This document shows positions 6,662 to 9,408 of a stretch of DNA of 9,408 nucleotides, piece by piece; position 1 is the stretch's first letter, and every line of letters starts with the position of its first letter. Under the pieces are notes generated by a model. It was not told the origin of the DNA and searched no databases. It saw nothing but the letters and a program-made list of their open reading frames with translations. The stretch lies in contig DASRPK010000190.1 of NCBI GenBank assembly GCA_035646395.1, positions 1-9,408 on the forward strand. Reading direction: 5' to 3'. Position numbers and translations under genes: made by a program. This DNA is from JABWBJ01 sp035646395 (GTDB lineage Bacteria; Gemmatimonadota; Gemmatimonadetes; Gemmatimonadales; Gemmatimonadaceae).

Positions 6662-6717
6662 CCGGAAACCTCTAGGTTTCCGGACACGCTCGGAGGCCTG
6701 AAGACCCTCCGGCTACC
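6657..6717 (+). repeat. Nested palindromes between tig and clpP (possible three-way junction or REP-like element)
   Basis: An outer perfect 9-bp inverted repeat, GGTAGCCGG (6657-6665) and CCGGCTACC (6709-6717), encloses two hairpins. The first is CCGGAAACC/GGTTTCCGG (6662-6670 and 6675-6683) with loop TCTA. The second is CGGAGG/CCTCCG (6691-6696 and 6706-6711) with a 9-nt loop. The hairpins overlap the ends of the outer stem, so either two separate hairpins or a shortened three-way junction can form. The tig stop codon (6659-6661) is in the outer arm. No T-run follows, arguing against an intrinsic terminator. The remaining 50 nt to clpP (6718-6767) show no clear promoter. Confidence 0.7.
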
Positions 6718-6767
6718 AAACCTGCCCATACAAATCTCACGCGACAATCCGACGCGACCCGGACGAT

Positions 6768-7379
6768 ATGCGCCATAGTTTCGAGCCACGCGCCCAGCTG
6801 GTGCCGATGGTGGTCGAACAGACCAATCGCGGCGAGCGAGCGTACGACATTTATTCGCGGCTGCTGAAGGACAGCATCATCTTCATCGGTACGCCGATCG
6901 ACGATGGGATCGCCAACCTCGTGATCGCGCAGATGCTGTTCCTGGAAGCGGAAGACCCGGATAAGGACATCATGCTGTATATCAACAGCCCGGGCGGATC
7001 GATCACCGCGGGGCTCGCGATTTACGACACGATGCAGTTCATCAAGCCGTCGGTGCAGACGATCTGCATCGGGCAGGCGGCGTCGATGGCTGCGGTGCTG
7101 CTGGCGGCGGGGACGAAGGGCAAGCGGTTCTCGCTCCCCAACTCGCGCATCGTCATCCACCAGCCGCTGATGCAGGGCCTGGCGGGGCAGGCGACCGATA
7201 TTGATATCGCGGCTCGTGAAATCCTGCGTATGCGGGAACGGCTGAACGAGATCCTCGTGCACCATACGGGGCAGCCGGTGAAACGGATCCAGGAGGATAC
7301 CGAGCGCGATTACATCATGTCGGCGGACCAGGGGAAGGAATACGGGATTATCGATGACGTCATCCGGAAACGGGTGTAA
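6768..7379 (+). CDS. clpP: ATP-dependent Clp protease proteolytic subunit
   Basis: ClpP forms the tetradecameric peptidase chamber that degrades substrates unfolded and fed in by ClpX (or ClpA/ClpC). The 203-residue protein has the full catalytic triad: Ser106 in GQAASMAAVLL, His131 in IVIHQPL, and Asp181 in DTERDYIMS. Also present are the family segments INSPGGSITAG (72-82) and GQATDIDIAAREIL (140-153). The start used here gives nine residues (MRHSFEPRA) before the common LVPMVVEQTNRGERAYDIYSRLL N-terminus, consistent with a short processed propeptide. The ribosome binding site is weak (GGACGAT directly upstream). It lies 106 nt after tig and 23 nt before clpX, so it is probably co-transcribed with clpX at least. 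Catalytic serine and histidine spacing matches E. coli ClpP; Asp is one residue further because of a one-residue longer loop after HQPL. Confidence 0.98.
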   Translation: MRHSFEPRAQLVPMVVEQTNRGERAYDIYSRLLKDSIIFIGTPIDDGIANLVIAQMLFLEAEDPDKDIMLYINSPGGSITAGLAIYDTMQFIKPSVQTICIGQAASMAAVLLAAGTKGKRFSLPNSRIVIHQPLMQGLAGQATDIDIAAREILRMRERLNEILVHHTGQPVKRIQEDTERDYIMSADQGKEYGIIDDVIRKRV

Positions 7380-7402
7380 CATCGAGGGAAAAGCCGCACA
7401 GT

Positions 7403-8650
7403 ATGGTCAAGAAGAACGGCGAGACTGAGATTCTCCGCTGCTCGTTCTGCAATAAGGACCAGAACGACGTCCGCAAGCTGATCGCGGGCCCGACGGTCTT
7501 CATCTGCGACGAATGCGTCGAGGTCTGCAACGACATCATCGCGGACGACAACCGGTTCGAGAACCGCGGCGTCCGCTCGTCGCTGCCCTCGCCGCCCGAG
7601 ATCAAGAAGTTCCTCGACGAGTACGTCATCGGCCAGGACCGCACCAAGAAGAAGCTGGCGGTCGCGGTCTACAACCACTACAAGCGCATCGAGATCCAGA
7701 AGCAGCCGCGCAGCCGGAACGATGTCGAGCTGATCAAGTCGAACATCATGCTGATCGGGCCGACCGGCACCGGCAAGACGCTGCTCGCCCAGACGCTGGC
7801 CAAGCTGCTCTCGGTCCCCTTCACCATCGTCGACGCCACGACGCTGACCGAAGCCGGCTATGTCGGCGAGGATGTCGAGAACATCATCCTCAAGCTGCTG
7901 CAGGCCGCCGGCGGCGATATCGAGAAGTGCCAGCAGGGCATCATCTACATCGACGAAGTCGACAAGATCTGCCGCAAGGACGAGAACCCGTCGATTACGC
8001 GCGACGTCTCCGGCGAAGGGGTCCAGCAGGCGCTGCTCAAGATCCTGGAAGGCACGGTGGCCAACGTCCCGCCGCAGGGCGGCCGCAAGCATCCGCACCA
8101 GGAGTTCTTCCAGATCGACACCACCAACATCCTCTTCATCTGCGGCGGCGCGTTCGTCGGGCTGGAGAAGGTGATCGATCGCCGGGTCGGAAAGAAGACG
8201 CTCGGCTTCAAGGCGGACGTCAAGTCGGTCCAGAAGCGCGAGGTCGGCACCACGCTCGAACAGGTCGAACCCGAAGACCTGATCAAGTACGGGCTGATTC
8301 CTGAATTCGTCGGCCGCCTGCCGGTGGTCGGCACCCTCCACGAGCTCGACAAGGCGGCGCTGGTCCAGATCCTCACCCAGCCGCGCAACGCCATCACGCG
8401 GCAGTATCAGAAGCTGTTCGAGTACGAGAACGTCAAGCTCCGGTTCACCGACGATGCGCTCGAAGCGATCGCCGAGTCTGCGCTGACCCGGAAAATCGGC
8501 GCGCGCGGGCTGCGCATGATCATCGAAGACCTGATGCTCGACCTGATGTACTCCGTCCCCGGCCAGAAGAAGCTGCGCGAGGTGGTCGTCACCCGCGAAA
8601 TCGTCGAAGCCAAGGACAAGTCGATTACTCTCATCGAAAAGGCTGGGTAG
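7403..8650 (+). CDS. clpX: ATP-dependent Clp protease ATP-binding subunit ClpX
   Basis: ClpX is a hexameric AAA+ unfoldase that recognises tagged or specific proteins and threads them into ClpP in the cytoplasm. The 415-residue protein has an N-terminal zinc-binding domain with four cysteines (Cys13, Cys16, Cys35, Cys38). Walker A is GPTGTGKT (119-126), the pore loop is GYVGED (152-157), and Walker B is IIYIDE (180-185). The RKH loop is in GGRKHPHQEF, and sensor 2 is RGLR (368-371). The ClpP-docking tripeptide, IGF in E. coli, appears as LGF in KKTLGFKAD, a conservative change. A purine-rich GAGGGAAAAG lies 9-19 nt upstream of the ATG. The stop codon TAG shares its last base with the GTG start of lon, so the two are translationally coupled. 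Codons are strongly G/C-ending throughout. Confidence 0.98.
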   Translation: MVKKNGETEILRCSFCNKDQNDVRKLIAGPTVFICDECVEVCNDIIADDNRFENRGVRSSLPSPPEIKKFLDEYVIGQDRTKKKLAVAVYNHYKRIEIQKQPRSRNDVELIKSNIMLIGPTGTGKTLLAQTLAKLLSVPFTIVDATTLTEAGYVGEDVENIILKLLQAAGGDIEKCQQGIIYIDEVDKICRKDENPSITRDVSGEGVQQALLKILEGTVANVPPQGGRKHPHQEFFQIDTTNILFICGGAFVGLEKVIDRRVGKKTLGFKADVKSVQKREVGTTLEQVEPEDLIKYGLIPEFVGRLPVVGTLHELDKAALVQILTQPRNAITRQYQKLFEYENVKLRFTDDALEAIAESALTRKIGARGLRMIIEDLMLDLMYSVPGQKKLREVVVTREIVEAKDKSITLIEKAG

Positions 8651-9408
8651 TGGAAGTCTACGAAACCCTTCCCATCGTCCCGCTCAGGGACGTGGTCGTC
8701 TTCCCGCACATGATGATGCCGTTCGTAATTGGACGGCCGTCGTCCACGCGCGCGCTCGAGCACGCGCTGTTGAAGGACAAGCGGATCTTCCTCGCCGCGC
8801 AGCACGACGCGTCGATTGACGATCCGAAGACCGACGACGTCTACACCATGGGCTGTGTCGCCAACGTCGTCCAGAGCCTGAAGCTGCCCGACGGCAACAT
8901 CAAGGTGCTGGTCGAGGGCGTCGATCGCGCCCGGGCGGTCGAGTGGAAGGAAGACAAGGGCTTCTACCGCGTCGTCGTCAAAGTGCTGGCCAGGCAGAAG
9001 GAAACCGCCGGCGACGTCGAAGCGACGATGGGCCGGGTGGTGTCGTTGTTCGAGCAGTACGTCAAGCTGTCGAACAACCTGCACTACGACGCGATGATTG
9101 CCGCCGTCCGGGTCGACGACCCGGGCAAGCTCGCCGACACGATCGCCGCGCACCTGCTGGTGGGCGTCGACGAGAAGCAGAACCTGCTCGAAATCATCTC
9201 CCCGCTCGAACGCCTCAACCGCATCGCCGGGATCCTCGAGATCGAGGTCGATAAGCTCCAGGTCGATCGCCGCATCCAGTCGCGCGTCAAGAAGCAGATG
9301 GAGAAGGCGCAGAAGGAGTACTACCTCAACGAGAAGATGAAGGCGATCCAGAAGGAACTGGGCCGCAAGGACGAGAAGGGCAACGAGATCGACGAGCTGA
9401 AGAAGAAG
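8650..9408 (+). CDS. lon: ATP-dependent protease Lon, N-terminal part (runs off window)
   Basis: The first 253 codons of Lon (La), a homo-oligomeric AAA+ serine protease that removes misfolded and regulatory proteins. The N-terminal substrate-binding domain begins at once (ETLPIVPLRDVVVFPHMMMPFVIGR) and continues through LPDGNIKVLVEGVDRARA. It ends in the conserved helical linker (VKKQMEKAQKEYYLNEKMKAIQKELG). The ATPase and the Ser-Lys protease domain would lie beyond the window edge. The start is GTG at 8650, whose G is the last base of the clpX TAG stop. AAAAGG at 8637-8642, inside clpX, is a ribosome binding site at good spacing (7 nt). The overlap supports co-translation with clpX. No in-frame stop occurs before base 9408. 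Confidence 0.97.
   Translation, partial: MEVYETLPIVPLRDVVVFPHMMMPFVIGRPSSTRALEHALLKDKRIFLAAQHDASIDDPKTDDVYTMGCVANVVQSLKLPDGNIKVLVEGVDRARAVEWKEDKGFYRVVVKVLARQKETAGDVEATMGRVVSLFEQYVKLSNNLHYDAMIAAVRVDDPGKLADTIAAHLLVGVDEKQNLLEIISPLERLNRIAGILEIEVDKLQVDRRIQSRVKKQMEKAQKEYYLNEKMKAIQKELGRKDEKGNEIDELKKK

Noticed and set aside
6662..6683. 9-bp hairpin after tig as an intrinsic terminator
   Set aside because: No T-run follows the stem, and it is part of a larger nested palindrome.
6768..6794. Nine extra N-terminal residues in ClpP as an anomaly
   Set aside because: ClpP proteins commonly carry a short propeptide that is removed by self-processing.
8228..8236. ClpX LGF tripeptide nearby in place of IGF as a sign of lost ClpP docking
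   Set aside because: Leu for Ile is a conservative change in this loop, and the adjacent clpP gene is intact.
7310..8341. Minus-strand open frame of 343 codons rich in Asp, Leu and Val
   Set aside because: It is antisense to clpX, which has all family motifs; the composition is what reversed clpX codons give.

Overview
The window is high-GC bacterial chromosomal DNA. It probably comes from an Acidobacteriota member, plausibly Vicinamibacteria-like. That placement is an inference from overall style: the NIVWGD-repeat tail on an S8 protease, MBG-repeat exoproteins, and a tig-clpP-clpX-lon cluster encoding 'LVPMVVEQTNRGERAYDIYSRLL'-type ClpP. All convincing genes lie on the + strand. No rRNA, tRNA, CRISPR array, insertion sequence or phage gene was recognised.

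The left half (1-5329) holds accessory, cell-surface type genes. The 3' end of a secreted subtilisin-family (S8) protease ends in a tandem array of a Trp-containing hexapeptide. A RimJ-type GNAT acetyltransferase follows after 8 nt. Next come a large secreted multidomain protein (Ig-like and three MBG repeats of exactly 81 residues each) and, 5 nt later, a small secreted protein of unknown function. A second GNAT follows. It is a close paralogue of the first, but its frame contains no ATG, GTG or TTG codon upstream of its conserved N-terminus. The two GNAT paralogues therefore bracket the pair of secreted proteins.

The right half (5330-9408) is a conserved protein quality-control cluster in its classic order. 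Trigger factor (tig) is a ribosome-bound chaperone, ClpP and ClpX are the two halves of an ATP-dependent protease, and Lon (5' part only, cut by the window edge) is a second ATP-dependent protease. clpX and lon overlap by one base. Between tig and clpP lies a nested palindrome that includes the tig stop codon and could fold as a three-way junction; it looks like a dispersed REP-type element or a 3'-end processing structure.

I see no convincing new defence or mobile system. The items most worth following up are the start codon of the second GNAT, the hexapeptide tail of the protease, the tig 3' palindrome, and the domain make-up of the secreted MBG protein.
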